From: Ceratotherium simum simum
Lineage: Eukaryota; Chordata; Mammalia; Perissodactyla; Rhinocerotidae
Assembly (NCBI RefSeq): GCF_000283155.1
Contig: NW_004454173.1
Span: forward strand, 5,699,137-5,763,136
Reading direction: 5' to 3'
Length of the DNA stretch: 64,000 nt
In this document: in pieces, positions 36,291 through 48,707 of the stretch
Layout of the letters: every line of letters begins with the position of its first letter
How positions within the stretch are numbered: the stretch's first letter is position 1
The notes under the pieces: model-generated
Told to the model about the DNA's origin: nothing
Seen by the model: the letters and a program-made list of their open reading frames with translations, nothing else
Databases searched by the model: none
Made by a program: the position numbers and the translations under genes

Positions 36291-36901
36291 CTCTAATGTT
36301 CCTCCTTTGACGATCCCACCCCTTCAAGAGGTAATCGTCATATTTGTGTATCCTTTTGTACTCTTTAAAAAAGTAAATGCTGGTGTGTTGTGGTTATTAT
36401 AAAGGTTGTTGAAGATCAAGAGCCCTCGCACAGCTTGAGTCTGCATTTGAAGTGTATGATATGGATTTTTACTTGATTTTTACTATGTGGTACCACAAAG
36501 TGGAATTTTAGGAAAATTCATTTAAATAAGGAGTTGAACTACATAGTCCATATGGGAATGGGAGTTACTAAAAACTTTTTTTTCAGGAAAGCCAACAGGC
36601 TTCAAGACCAATGTAATCTGAGAGAATTATTCTTAAGACAGCACCAAGGAAATACTGATAATTTAGAGAAAGGGAAATGGTGTACAAGAATTAGAGCTAT
36701 AAGGATGATAACCTATCATCTTTAGTAGATTGACAGTTTCAGAGTCAGTAGCAACCAAGTTATAGCAGTCAAGATTCAATGCAAACATATGGATGCCTAC
36801 GATGTATCACACTGCCAGGAAAGATTAAAAGTAAAGAGATACAACTCTTTCCCCAGTGAGAAAAACACATTTGAAAATCACTAGCAAGGTATATTAGAAA
36901 T

Positions 36902-36960
36902 ATGTGTGCCATGTATTTGTGTGTGTGTGTGTGTGTATATATACACACACTGTATATACT
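36902..36960. repeat. Mixed (TG)n/(TA)n/(CA)n microsatellite
   Basis: A GTGTGTGTGTGTG run passes into TATATATA and then CACACAC, so the tract is largely self-complementary. Confidence 0.9.
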
Positions 36961-37209
36961 GAACTATAAATGTGTGCTTTGGGAAGGGGGGGAAGATAAA
37001 TTCTGACTAACAAGGAGGGAATGTGGGACAGTCTCCTGGAGGTCTAATGGATGAGTTCTTCAGTCAGTGATTTTAGGAGAAAAACTAAGGATATCGATAA
37101 TTATTAGTAGGAAAAAACTTGAGATGTGAATAACTGAAACAAAGTGAAAAGACTAACAATATGAGGAACAGAATGTAGATGACAGTGAGAATGCATGTGG
37201 TAGGTAACT

Positions 37210-37355
37210 GTCTCCATCTGGCTCAAAGACCACCTGCATAAGAATTCTCCATAGGATTGAACTCACTAGGTCTGAAGTGAGGGCCCAGGAATCTGTATTT
37301 TGAACAAGCACCTAATGTAATACTTATGAATACACTAAAATTTGAAAATCACTGA
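37210..37355. repeat. MER5-like hAT fragment
   Basis: GACCACCTGCATAAGAATTCTCC, CACTAGGTCTGAAGTGAGGGCCC, AATCTGTATTTTGAACAAGC and AAAATTTGAAAATCACTG follow the MER5A order in degenerate form. Confidence 0.6.
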
Positions 37356-37359
37356 TTTG

Positions 37360-40300
37360 GACACAGGTTATTAAAACGAGAACATGGCAACAAAAACAGT
37401 TAAAGGGTTTCAAGAGATGAGATTTATTACACAGCAAAATGGAGGATGAAGCTGTAGGGCATGATGGGTATTTAGAAACATCTTTTTTTCCCCATTGGAT
37501 TTTTAAAGAAATACATGTCTCAGAAACAGCACATACCTGGATGATAGAAAGGGAAGTATCTGGTAGAAACCTTACAGTAGAGAGTTTCAAATATCTTATG
37601 ATTTAGCATCAGTTCTCTGAATATTTCCAACATGAGGGTGGACAAAGAGCCAGGAGCCGATAAGGACGAAACTGCGTAAGTGCTGAAAGATTAAAAAGCA
37701 TCTTTCTTATTTTACTGACAGGTCAAGAAAGAGAAAAATAGCTCTGACTTAAGGCAGGCCAGATCAGTCTGGTCAAAGAAAATTTTATAGAAGGGCTTGG
37801 TTCCACCCCTGCAAAAGAAACTTAACACAAGATTCCCTCACCAGCAATATGAGGGGATTCAGGTTTACACTGAAAGTATGTTCTACTGACACGTTCTATT
37901 AACACCAGATTAGAAGTTCATTTCATACGATAAAAAAGTGACACAATTCATCACTTATAAGCAAATGTTCTATTTACTCACTATTTTAGTTGCAAAAGAT
38001 TCTTAAAATCATTTTATTGCAACTTTCCCCCCAAAGATATTCAATATTCACAATGTAGCCCATTTCTATTCTCATCACCATTTGACCTTTCAACTGTCCC
38101 TACTGAAAATCAAGTAATTGTGGCTGAATGCAGTTCTTACATATTTCTAGAGGAAAAGTCTGCTAGAAATGAACAGAGATCTTTCCTTCACAGGCAATAT
38201 AATGAATCATTCACAAACTGAAACACCTTTGACATGGAAAGACTAAACCCAAGCCACAATGTTGGCAAGTCATACACTATTTCTGACAACAATGTTTCTC
38301 TTCCTTCCTGGCAACCCTCTTTTTCATGATATGAAGCCAAATGAAGCTTTCTGACACATGACTTCATGTGTAGACATGACGTGCCATTTTTTTTTCCTAT
38401 CTAGATTATCTGGACAGCTTCCAAACTGCATTTCAGCTTTAAAACATGAAACTCAGGCTCGTCTACTCTAAATCCATTCTTTTCCCTAAATGGTAATCTG
38501 ACAAAACAGGAAGTACTTGGCAGCACAGAGAAGCAAGTTTTGTGGCTTAAGTATTTACTGGTAACAGACTAGTTCTTCATGACTGTGTAATAAAATGCAG
38601 AACTTCAAATCTTAGAGGAAAACAGCAAAAGTTTGCCTTGGTTACCAAGGTTCCCTTGGCAATCTAAAGGTCTTAAAGACAATATCACATGACACATGGA
38701 GGAATAAGAAACAGGAAGATGGGTTTTCTTTTTGTTACATTCCTTTTTCCCTGTCCTGTCTGACCAAGACCTAAGTCACTAAAATTATACAAACGTTGGA
38801 AGCTGTTTTATGACTGCATATAAAGACTAAGAAACACAAAGATTAAAAAAACACATAGTTAAGACTTCTAGTTTAGTTTGAGAGAACCTACATGGGGAAA
38901 AATTTTTTCTTTATGCTTGCCACAAGATTTGAGGTAACCCTAAATACAAATAAACATAAATACAAACCCCTAAGTAGGCCATTAGGATTAGCAGACTGAA
39001 TAACACTACCAAATATAAGATAAGCCAAGAAAAGGAAAAAAGAAAATGAATCCCTCCCCCATGACTTCTTCCAGTTGCCTCTCCCTCCCCATATTCCATG
39101 GCTGTTGAAACAACTAGAAGCATTTTCAGGTAACAATTTGTGTCTTAACTTTTAAGCTATCACACTTAAGGGTACAGCAGTATACCAAAGTGCCTAGTAA
39201 ATGTTAAACTACCAAACAAATGTAAACCATTATTATCTAATCCATCCCTGTCCCCAAAAGCAGGCTGAGACCCACAGTAAGTCATGAAATCAATTTTGTG
39301 GGTCACAATTTTTTTAAAAAAATGAACTATAAGAGAAAATACTGGAGTACACTGTACTTTCATTTGTTGTGTGTGTGGGCAGTACACACACACACAATAA
39401 AAACTTCACTATAATGAAATTAATCAGTGATGTTGCTTAGTTATTATTCCAAGTATCTGTTTTAAGAGCCAATGAAAGCAATTAGAATTCCTATTAAATG
39501 AAACAGTGAGGTAAGCAGGACATTAAAGTTTCCGTCGGAATTTGATCCTATGCGAAAGGAATAGCAGCAACTTCCTTCAGTGCTAAGTTGTCGAGTCAAT
39601 GTCTGATACTTCTGATTCTCAGGGGTTGTTAAATATCAGTCAACCTTTAAGGGATTGATTGATACCAGAAGTACACATAGGAATTCTTATCTGAAAAATA
39701 TGGTGCTGGAGTGGAACCATTAAGAGCTGTCAATACCTAGCCCCATGCCCCTATCCTCTAAAGCAAATACTCATGCAGAGTCACGTATCCCAGGTCACAA
39801 CCAATGAGAACAGGCTTATGACTAGAACACACAACATCTGGTTTTCAAATCCAGTGTTTTTATATTAGGATACTTATTCAAACCAACATATCATTGAACT
39901 AACTGTAAAAATTCTGAGAATTTTTGAGCTAAGAGTACATAATTGCTGCTTTAGCTCTGTGAATCCCTACTGTGAGCCTGATATTTTAATTTATCTCCCC
40001 ATTTCCCACCATTCCCATTTCTTGTAAATCTAGAGGCCAAGACCCTATTAATATTACAGTAAGCAAGGAAAAAATAAGTGTCCTCATGAAATAGCTTACT
40101 CCGTTCCTATTCTCAGACTACCCCTACTTTCAAACCTAGAGGCATTATGGTATTGTGATAAGAAAGATGTACTTGTAGCGTGAGATTATGGGTTTAATAA
40201 TTGACTGAGCTAGGTGGCTTGTATATTCTGATATTGGCGGATGTACCCTTAGTCCTGGCCAAACTTCTCATAAATTTGGACCACTGGTGATAAGGAAGAT

Positions 40301-40600
40301 TGGTGGGTGGGCAGATCTGTGAAAAATCAGTTACTGTCAGAGAAGCAATCCCTCTGATGGTTAATTAGACATACCATCTTTTTAAAAAAGAAAAGGAAAA
40401 CACTCTAATGAAAATTCTTGACCTGTGGATAGTCCTTATAGTGCTCTATCCTCTCTATGTTCTTGAATCTGACGCAATTCCTAAAACTTCAAGTGATCTC
40501 ATTTTAAGTAACTGATCAGGCAAGATGTTCCTTGTGTACAAACACTGACACAGCACATTTTTAGTGGCATGCATTTGTCCATTAAATGTTACCTTTTAGC
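37360..40600. other. SINE-free intergenic stretch, no gene seen
   Basis: No ERE and no open frame with splice or homology support. A (TG)n ... (CA)n inverted pair lies at 39367-39397. A degenerate MIR-like stretch on the minus strand is possible at 39790-39870 (AACCAATGAGAACAGGC, CATCTGGTTTTCAAATCCAG). Confidence 0.45.
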
Positions 40601-40606
40601 TTGCTA

Positions 40607-41060
40607 TACCTTTTACAAACTTTTACTCCACAAATGAGTGCTTACTAAGTGCCAAAGCCTATGATAGGTTCTAAACCTACAAAGGTGAATAAACTACAGT
40701 TCTCTGCCTGTAAGGATGTCATAACTTAGTGAGGACATATAAGTGGATAAAAAGCTAAAATGCAATATAGAAAGTGGTAGGAATCATGTAAGAGGAAATA
40801 TATGAAATTCATATAGACAGATTACCTACAGTTACAGGGGTATCCGGACAGTTTCACTTAAACGGTAGCTTTTGAACATGTGGTGATAGGGCAACATTCC
40901 AGATGGTGGGAAAGGTATGAATAAAAACAAAGAACTGGGAAAACAGAGCTTGTACGGGGAGCCATAATAGTTTTAGTTGACTGCTGCAAATAATACCTGA
41001 AGGGAAGAAGCAGGAAGTATGTTTGCACAGAGGTTCATATGACCTTCAGGAAGGTCTTGA
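40607..41060 (+). repeat. Ancient interspersed repeat fragment (family unnamed)
   Basis: ACAAATGAGTGCTTACTAAGTGCC, AAAGGTGAATAAACTACAGTTC and TAAGGATGTCATAACTTAGTGAGG are the degenerate pattern also seen at 690, 21965 and 56010. Confidence 0.5.
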
Positions 41061-41184
41061 ATGGGAGGCAAAGAGTCTAGATGCTTTATTTCTGTATATA
41101 AACATAATAACCTTTTAAAACTCTCTCGGAATGACAGACACTACATAACAGCATTATACACACTGACGACACCACTTCAAGTCT

Positions 41185-41330
41185 GAGTGCTTCCTAAATG
41201 CTTGGCACTATTCTAAGCACTTTACATGTATTAACTCATTTAATACTAATCACAACCTTGTCAGGTCAGTTTTATTATCATAATACCCATTTTACAGAAG
41301 GGGCAGAGACTTTAAGAAATTTGCCCTAAA
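41185..41330 (-). repeat. MIR fragment
   Basis: TAAATGCTTGGCACTATTCT, TACATGTATTAACTCATTTAATAC and ACCCATTTTACAGAAGGGGC are the reversed MIR core. Confidence 0.75.
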
Positions 41331-41726
41331 CCACCCCTCCCCACAAAAAGCCTGGCCACATCTACACATTCTAAAGCTAGAAATATCTTCTTTGCTATCT
41401 CTGATTTATTTTTCATGAATGATTTTAAAGCTATCATTCTAAGTGGGGACATGGGGAAGACTTAAATCCTGTAAGTAACTTCAATGACTTAATCTTTGAA
41501 AAATAAAAGGTACTAAAGGCAAGGGATGAATAAAAGAGAAGCAATTAAAACATACATAAAACCACATATTCATAAAAAACTAAGAATGCTGAAAACAAAT
41601 GCACAAATGTTATGTTTCTGAATGTATTAATTACCCTTTCCTCAATGTGTAAATAGATATCTTTGTAACTCAAAGCTAGCACTATGATGGGAAAATTTTT
41701 TAATACCTAATTATTATTATTTTCAG

Positions 41727-41900
41727 TTAATTTTTTTTATTGAGGTAACATTGGTTTATAACATTATATAAAATTCAGGTGTACATCATATTTCGATTTG
41801 TGTGGATTACATCATTTTCACCACCCAAAGACTAATTACCATCCACCACCATACACATATGCGAATCACCCCTTTCGCCCTCTTCCCTCCCTAATACCTA
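41727..41900 (-). repeat. L1 3' end fragment (perissodactyl type)
   Basis: A T-run followed by TTGAGGTAACATTGGTTTATAAC, ATTCAGGTGTACATCATATTTC and CATCACCCCTTTCG-like sequence reads as a reversed L1 3' end of a type common in horse DNA (from memory). Confidence 0.65.
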
Positions 41901-42094
41901 ATTATTTCAATGAGATCAAAGACAGTCTTGATATATGTAACAAACTAGCTCAAATTTCTTAAGATCATTTGAGGGTTAGGTTTTATAAAAACAGATTAAA
42001 AAGCCAAATCAAAAAAAAGGGAAAAAAAATTAATATTATGATTGGTATCTAATTGATCATTTAAAAGACTTGTTTTTTCTAAAACAAAATCATA

Positions 42095-42413
42095 GGGCCG
42101 ACCCTGTGGCTTGGCGGTTGGGTGCGTGCGCTCCGCTACTGGCGGCCCAGGTTCGGATCCCAGGCGCGCACCGACACACCACTTGTCTGGCCATGCTGAG
42201 GCTGCGTCCCACATACAGCAACTAGAATGATGTGCAACTACGACATACAACTATCTACTGGGGCTTTGGGGAGAAAAAGGGGAAAAAAAGGAGGAGGACT
42301 GGCAAGAGATGTTAGCTCAGGGCCGGTCTTCCTCAGCAAAAAGAGGAGGATTGGCATGGATGTTAGCTCAGGGCTGATCTTCCTCACAAAAATAAATAAA
42401 TAAAACAAAAAAT
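42095..42413 (+). mobile_element. ERE SINE, long form
   Basis: Head GGGCCGACCCTGTGGCTTGG, full body, double GATGTTAGCTCAGGGC block. A perfect 14-bp duplication (AAAACAAAATCATA) lies at 42081-42094 and 42414-42427. Opposed by the copy at 42552. Confidence 0.95.
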
Positions 42414-42551
42414 AAAACAAAATCATAACTTTTTCCTTGCTAAATAGCAGAAAACATTTTTTAAAGCTCTAGGAAAAAGTAGGGGAGAGGGGACAACGAA
42501 AGGTTAACTGGTTAAACTAAGTTCTTGATGACGACTCAAAACAGCTTATTC

Positions 42552-42746
42552 TTTTTTTTCCCTTTTTCTCCCCAAAGCCCCAGTAGATAGTTGTGTGTCA
42601 TAGCTGCACATCCCTCCAGTTGCTGTACGTGGGACGCCGCCTCAGCATGGCCGGACAAGTGGTGCGTCGGTACGCGCCCGGATCCGAACCCGGGACGCCA
42701 GTAGCAGAGCGAGAGCACTTAACCGCTAAGCCACGGGGCTGGCCCC
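42552..42746 (-). mobile_element. ERE SINE, short form
   Basis: Reversed CCCTTTTTCTCCCCAAAG tail, CAGTAGATAGTTGTGTGTCA, reversed head CCACGGGGCTGGCCCC. Flanked by AAAACAGCTTATTC and AAAACTTAGCCTATTC. Confidence 0.94.
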
Positions 42747-42769
42747 AAAACTTAGCCTATTCTATGTTT

Positions 42770-43840
42770 TGATATTTCTAATTGTTCAAGTCCTTCCTTA
42801 TCCTGAACACTTAAATTTCATCTGTTGAAATAAAAGTGGTTTCCAAAAACAAGACAATTAACATCTTTATTTAGATTTCAGATATTTAAAGAATCTGGCT
42901 AAACATTCATGTTCTACAAACGTACATCTGTTATCTCTCTATTTTGTTAAAATAATTAAACTAAAACAAAACACAAAATTTAGTCTACTGAGGAAGAGGA
43001 GGAAAGATATTTCACCGCATATATTTGAACAGTTTAAAAGCATACATATATTTTGTAAGATGCTCTCTTAAAACTGTAATTTTTTTTTAATGAGAAACTA
43101 ACCTCTCAATTTAGTTCAAGAATCATCTGGTTTCCCTGCACTTATTAATCCACTTTAACTTTTCTTTTCAATTCAAGTCATACTTTAAAAATCAGAAATA
43201 AGAAAGCCCTCATAAAAGCACCAAAGTCTAACGGAAGAATGAAATTAAACGTCAAAATATAGAAAATAATGTAAGGTCCAGCATATGCCTTGTCCCAATT
43301 AGGAACCGGATAGGCACTTTGAGAAAAGGAAGAATAGATGCTTCCTGTACATTTCAAGCTCTACATGTTTAAGACTAATACCATCTTCCTTACCAACCAG
43401 TGGCCTCTCCTGACTTTCCAAATCAGTTAATGGTGGGATCTATTCCCTGCTCTTTAAAATCTTTGAGTGTTCTGTCTTCTGTCTTCTTTACCTCTATAAT
43501 CGGAGATAAAATGCTGTCAACTCTTTTTTTTCTTCCCTCACAATCCCTTGCTCACTTAATTCCTTCCTCTCTCTCTCTAGGTCCTACTCTAATTTCACCT
43601 CATGCTGACACCACTGCAACAGTATCTTGTCTCCCTACCTTCAATTTCTGTGTCATTTCTTCAGTCATGTTGCACACTGTTTCCAAATAATTTTTCAACA
43701 ATATATTTTGTGTACATCATACCCTTCTGTGTCTATTCAAAACTCCAAACAAAAAAAAAAATTAAAAGAGAAGTCCATATGGAAAAATATCCACAGCAAA
43801 TTACTACTAAATATTATATACTAAACTCAAAGAAATAAAA
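42770..43840. other. Intergenic DNA, no gene seen
   Basis: Short pyrimidine-rich stretch at 43520-43585. Two overlapping open frames at 43400-43840 lack splice or homology support. No named repeat is certain. Confidence 0.4.
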
Positions 43841-43844
43841 TATC

Positions 43845-44860
43845 AAGACTCTTAATACATAAATGGACAGAAGTCTTGAATAGACAACTTGTCTATTACT
43901 AAGACTCAGTAAGTGAAATTATAGAAGGTCCCATCTCACTAGTTAACAACAAAAATATTACAAAGAAAAAGAGAGCTCAACATATTTTGCACTTATTAAC
44001 TTAGCAAAAATGATTATAATTACAGACTACCCAATGCTGGTAGCTAAACTCACAGGAAGGGTGACAGCGTAAATTTTAACTCTCTTGGAAAACATGGCAA
44101 TGTTTTAAGTGTCATAAAAATGTTCATTTGTTGTTTTTAGCGCCATCAGGTTGATTCCAACTCCTAGCGAGTTGTGTGTAGTGTGTACAGCAGAGTGGAA
44201 CCCTGCCCCGTCTTTCCACATCATCTTCTCCCCTTCTGACGCTACATCAAACAATGCTGTGCTGCTATTCATAGGGTTTTCACGGCCAATTTTTCCACAA
44301 GTGGGTGGCTGGGTCCTTCTTCCTAGTCTGTCTAGTCTGGAAGCTCTGGCAAAACCTGTCCACCATGAGTGACCCTGCTGGTATTTGAAATACTAGTGAC
44401 ATTGCTTTCAGCATCACAGCAACATGCAGCTGCCACACTATGACAACAAGCAGACGGGTGGTGTGGTTCCCTGACCAGGAAACAAAGCCTGGCTGCGACA
44501 GTGAGAGCGCTGAAACTAAACCACTAGACCACCAGGGCTGGCTAAAAAATTTTCATACCATGACCTTTTAAGTCAATTCTAAAAGAACAGTCCAAGAGAC
44601 AGAAAATACTGTATGCACGTAGATAATTGCACCACAATACAGAAGAATTAGAAACCTAAACGGTCAAGCAACAGAAAAATGAGCTTAAAGATAAAACAGT
44701 TTGATGGGCTACTTTCAGACATTAAAATTATTATGGAGACTGTGCAGTCACATTGAATGCTTATGACAATGTTAAAGGAACAAAGAAAACTAAAAATTAC
44801 TCTAAGACTAAAGAAAGAATATACATACAGACAATAAGGAAGGAAATTTTAAAAATTTAA
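43845..44860 (+). repeat. L1/HAL1-like fragment split by a SINE
   Basis: Left part (to 44127): AATGGACAGAAGTCTTGAATAG, GGTCCCATCTCACTAGTTAAC, CTACCCAATGCTGGTAGC and GAAAACATGGCAATG. Right part (from 44545): CATACCATGACCTTTTAAGTC, AATTGCACCACAATACAG, AGCAACAGAAAAATGAGC and AAAATTATTATGGAGACTG. The order fits a LINE-1 or HAL1 3' half. The SINE at 44128-44544 divides it. Confidence 0.6.
44128..44544 (-). mobile_element. Full-length non-ERE SINE: tRNA-Glu-like head, RTE-like 3' end
   Basis: On the minus strand the head reads AGCCCTGGTGGTCTAGTGGT, then AGCGCTCTCACTGTCGCAGC and TTTCCTGGTCAGGGAA. These are the landmarks of tRNA-Glu: TCCCTGGTGGTCTAGTGG, GCGCTCTCAC and CCGGTCAGGGA. The body shares GACTAGGAAGAAGGACC, GTGAAAACCCTATGAATAGCA and CTCGCTAGGAGTTGGAATCA with the element at 21190. 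A 12-bp duplication with one mismatch (AAAAATGTTCAT / AAAAATTTTCAT) at 44116-44127 and 44545-44556 gives a length of 417 bp. The 3' end resembles RTE/BovB-type tails, not L1 poly(A). Confidence 0.8.
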
Positions 44861-44867
44861 CACTGGG

Positions 44868-45120
44868 GGGGCAGCCCCATGGCCTAGTGGTTAAAGTTCC
44901 ACGTGCTCCGCATAGGGGGCCCAAGTTCAGATCCTGGGTGTGGACCTACTCCACTCATCAGCCATGCTGTGGATGCATCCCACATGTAAAATGGAGGAAG
45001 ACAGGCACAGATGTTAGCTCAGAGCTAATCTTCCTCAAGCAAAAAAAAAAAAAAAAAAAAAGAGGAAGCTTGCCAACGGATGTTAGCTCAGGGCAAATCT
45101 TCTGCCCCACCCCCCAAAGA
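44868..45120 (+). mobile_element. ERE-related SINE, old type B
   Basis: CAGCCCCATGGCCTAGTGGT head, CATCCCACATGTAAAATGGAGG body, two GATGTTAGCTCAG blocks split by a long A-run. Flanked by AAAAATTTAACACTGGG and AAAAATTTAATATTGGG. Confidence 0.9.
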
Positions 45121-45124
45121 AAAA

Positions 45125-46500
45125 AATTTAATATTGGGATTAAAAGTGATTTTTTCTTTTTCTTTTTTTCAAGGTACACTGTGATTTGTAAAATTTGAAA
45201 ATAAAACAAAACAAAAATAATCTTCATTTTCTGCTCACATCCGAGCTTTCAAGGACCTCTGAAGATTCCCAAACCTATATAGGGGGCAAGCACCCCATGT
45301 AACTCTGATGTCCAGCTCATCCTAGAAACGCTGACAAGTTGGCCTCACACAATTTTCCCAATGTAATCTTTAGTCAGTTATCCTCTCCAAACCGGTTTAT
45401 TCACTGTCCCAAACACAGCTTTCCTTATATAACTGCACTCTTGTTCACAACCTTTCACTCACGTAGACTGTCTTCCTTTCTTCTCATTTTACATATTACA
45501 TCTCACTAACCTTGAAAAGCCTTCAATGATCCTTAAATTTCTTTCTGTTCTGCATTATAAACAATTTGTCTTTTTAAAAAGAATTAGATCTGATTGTATA
45601 CTGAACTTTGACAAATTTAGTAGTCTCATGAACCATGATTTAAATCTCTAAAAAGTTATCTAAATCGATTGAATCTTTTGAAATAACTATTATATTAACT
45701 TTCCACATGTTTAATTATGTTCTTCCTTTTACTGACAGTAGGCTCCTTGAGCCCAGATCCTTGCCATATAGGAATGCCACTAGGTAACCTAGGATCAGCT
45801 TGAATCCAAATCCTAAAATATGCTGTCATTCTTGTTCAAATTATATATGAAAGAAAACCAATATCTATAACTATATGTGGCCATAAAAGCTGCAGTGACA
45901 TCTAAGAGGACAAACGACCATACAGAGATTGCGAAGACTGCTTTGGTTACAAATAAGCAAATTATGTATGTTTCCAAAAAAAATAAATCATTAGGAAAGC
46001 AGCTACACTCAACATAGCAATCTGTTCCACTTCTCAACACAGACATTTACAGAAATAGCTATACAATGAAACAAATTCTATCATTTTTCAAATGACATAT
46101 ATGTAATAATAACATGGACAATCTTGATTACCAAAGAAAAGTTAAGTAAAATGACATACCAGAAACAGAATTTTCAACAGATAGCAGATCCAGGTCTTTT
46201 AAAACTGGAACACCTTCCTTCATTTTTCCACAAAATGAGGCTTACTCTAGAAGACAAAGATTTCTTTCAGTTTTGAGTATGCTATAGCCCACACACTCAG
46301 AACACAGACTGGTTTATAATTCCTTTAAAAAAAAAACTGCTTCACTTCTCAACACTTTTACTGATGAGATCTATGTCAAGTACTTTACCACAGGTAAAAA
46401 GAAATCATGAAAATGTTTATAGTGTTCTGTGATTAAAAATTCAGATATGGGAACCATATGAATGGTAAACAAATCCATAGGGATGTTCTAACTTTGAGAT
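45125..46500. other. Intergenic DNA, no gene seen
   Basis: A pyrimidine-rich part at 45230-45560 (for example TCCTCTCCAAACCGG, TTATATAACTGCACTC) may be a much-decayed LINE. Nothing else recognised. Confidence 0.4.
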
Positions 46501-46519
46501 TTCTAAAATATCACGTTAG

Positions 46520-46744
46520 GGCCGGCCCTGTGGCTTGGTGGTTAAGTGCGCGCGCTGCGATGCTGGTGGCCCGGGTTCTGATCCCGGGCGCGCATCAAGG
46601 CACCACTTCTCCGTCCATCCTGGGGCCGAGTCCCACATACAGCAACTAGAAGCATGTGCAGCTATGACATACAACTATCTACTGGGGCTTTGGGGGGAAA
46701 AAATAAAATAAATAATAAAATCTTTAAAAAAAAATAAAATAAAA
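46520..46744 (+). mobile_element. ERE SINE, short form, variant subfamily
   Basis: Shares GCGCTGCGATGCTGGTGGCC, GCGCATCAAGGCACCAC and CTCCGTCCATCCTGGGGCCGAG with the copy at 25884. A 16-bp duplication with one mismatch (TAAAATATCACGTTAG) lies at 46504-46519 and 46745-46760. Confidence 0.94.
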
Positions 46745-46837
46745 TAAAATATCACGTCAGGAAACTAATTATAAAGCCTCATTTGAACCCTCGACCAAAT
46801 AAGCAAAACATTCTGCTTTCAAAATAGCCTTCTACTG

Positions 46838-47090
46838 GGGCCAGCCCGGTGGCATAGTGGTTAAGTTCGTGTACTCCGCTTTGGCAGCCTAGGGTTTGCA
46901 GGTTTGGATCCCGGGCGTGGACTTACACACCACCTATCAAGCCATGCTGTGGCAGCCATCCCACATATGAAGTAGAGGAAGACGGGCACGGATGTTTGCC
47001 CAGGGCCAATCTTCCTCAGCAAAAAGAGGAGGACTGGGAACAGATGTTAGCTCAGAGGTACTCTTCCTCACCAAAAAAAAAAAAAAAAAA
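46838..47090 (+). mobile_element. ERE-related SINE, type B
   Basis: GGGCCAGCCCGGTGGCATAGT head, B box AGGTTTGGATCC, CCCACATATGAAGTAGAGG, poly(A). Flanks share a degenerate AGCCTT. Confidence 0.9.
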
Positions 47091-48119
47091 GCCTTTCATC
47101 ACAGAAACATTACTAAAAACTTGACACTTTTGATTTTGTAGAAAACATTATTCTATTAGTTTGGGGTCACTGAAATAGGTTACAAAAAACAATTCTACCA
47201 TAATTTTCTTCCATTTATATCTAGGAGATGGTCTAGTGACTGTTCAGTTAATACTGATTTACAGTCTCCTTCCATTAAAATATCATAAACTCCTTAAAAG
47301 AACTGAGGAAAAAAAATCTTGCATAACTATTCTTATGGGTTCTCTAAATGCACATTATATTAGCAATTACAAATTAAAAAAGTTTTCAAGGTTAAGAGCA
47401 TCTGTGGAACACCGTAAATTCTCAGAAGAGAATTACTGTTAAAGAAAACTTAAGTTAGCTTATTTCACATATTTTGTATACAAAAGCACCTACAGATTCA
47501 TAAGAAATACTGACAGAACACCCATCATGTACCAGGTAGGGACACACAACAGTGATTAAAACCTCAGCTGCTGCCCCCTGGGAGTAGGGTCTCAAGCTGG
47601 GGAAGAGCCAAACAATTGCAGAGTAAGTGTGATGAGAGAGGCATGTAGAGGGTCTTGTGAGGGTAAAAAGGCACCAAGAGAACGCACTTAAGGATGGAAA
47701 ACTTTAAGGAAAGTTACAGGGGAACATACAATAGTTAAACTCAAGTAACTCTACCATAAAAACAATTTGTTTTTAGTTTCCTCTCAATGTCACTTTTGTG
47801 TAGCAAAAGATTTCACTGTATAAATGCCTAACTATTCTAGAATGAAAAATTAGTTTTAAAAAATCACTCCAAAGGTCCCGGAAAAATTTCCAAATTTATT
47901 TTACTATATGTGTGACTAAAAAGCTGTGATAATTCCACTTGAATAAACAGAGACCCAGAAGAAACATAAAGCTAAAATAAAATAAAGCTATAGAAAAAAT
48001 AGAAAACAGGGGTGGGGTGGGGTGGGGTAATAAAAGAAAAAAGAACAAAAAACGTAAGTGTGGTAAGAGCAAAAGCTTTCTGATGGACACCTGTGCAAGG
48101 ATCAAAAACCTTAAATGTA

Positions 48120-48420
48120 CAATCCCTTTGGCCTTTTATTTCCACTTCTGGGAATTTATTCAAAAGAAATAATCAGGGATGTGAAGGAAGATCTAGATGC
48201 CTAGAAATTTTAGCCACAGATGTCAGTTCTTAGGCAAAATCCTTTGTACAACATGCAGGATATTTAGACATGTTGTTGCCATTACAGAAAAATTAAGACA
48301 ACATGTTATATAAATTATGGTACACCTATCCTGCAAAACGCTACACACCTATGAAAAATGCTTGAAGGACAAAATATTTCCCATGTTCCCAGTGTTTTCC
48401 ACAAAGTAAAAAACATGAGT
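48120..48420 (+). repeat. L1-type 3' fragment
   Basis: CCACTTCTGGGAATTTATTC, AAAGAAATAATCAGGGATGTG, AAATTATGGTACACCTATCC and CCTATGAAAAATGCTTG follow the L1M/HAL1 order. Confidence 0.7.
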
Positions 48421-48707
48421 GACAAAATGAGCACGACTAGAATGACCTTTATTTTGTAAAACAAAACCAACAAAAAAGAGAAACTCCTCTGCATAATATG
48501 TAAGTATTAGTAATTTCCAAATGTCCACTAACATGCATTATCTGGATCAGATAATACCAATTTAAGTTGGACAGTGGAATTATAGGTGATTACCCCCTGG
48601 AAAGTTCAGCAGTATTATACTGTTTTATAATTTCCTTAAGAAAAAAAAAAATCGCTTCACTTTCAAACTCTTATTGAAATATCTTTTCTATACACCAACT
48701 TTTTAAA

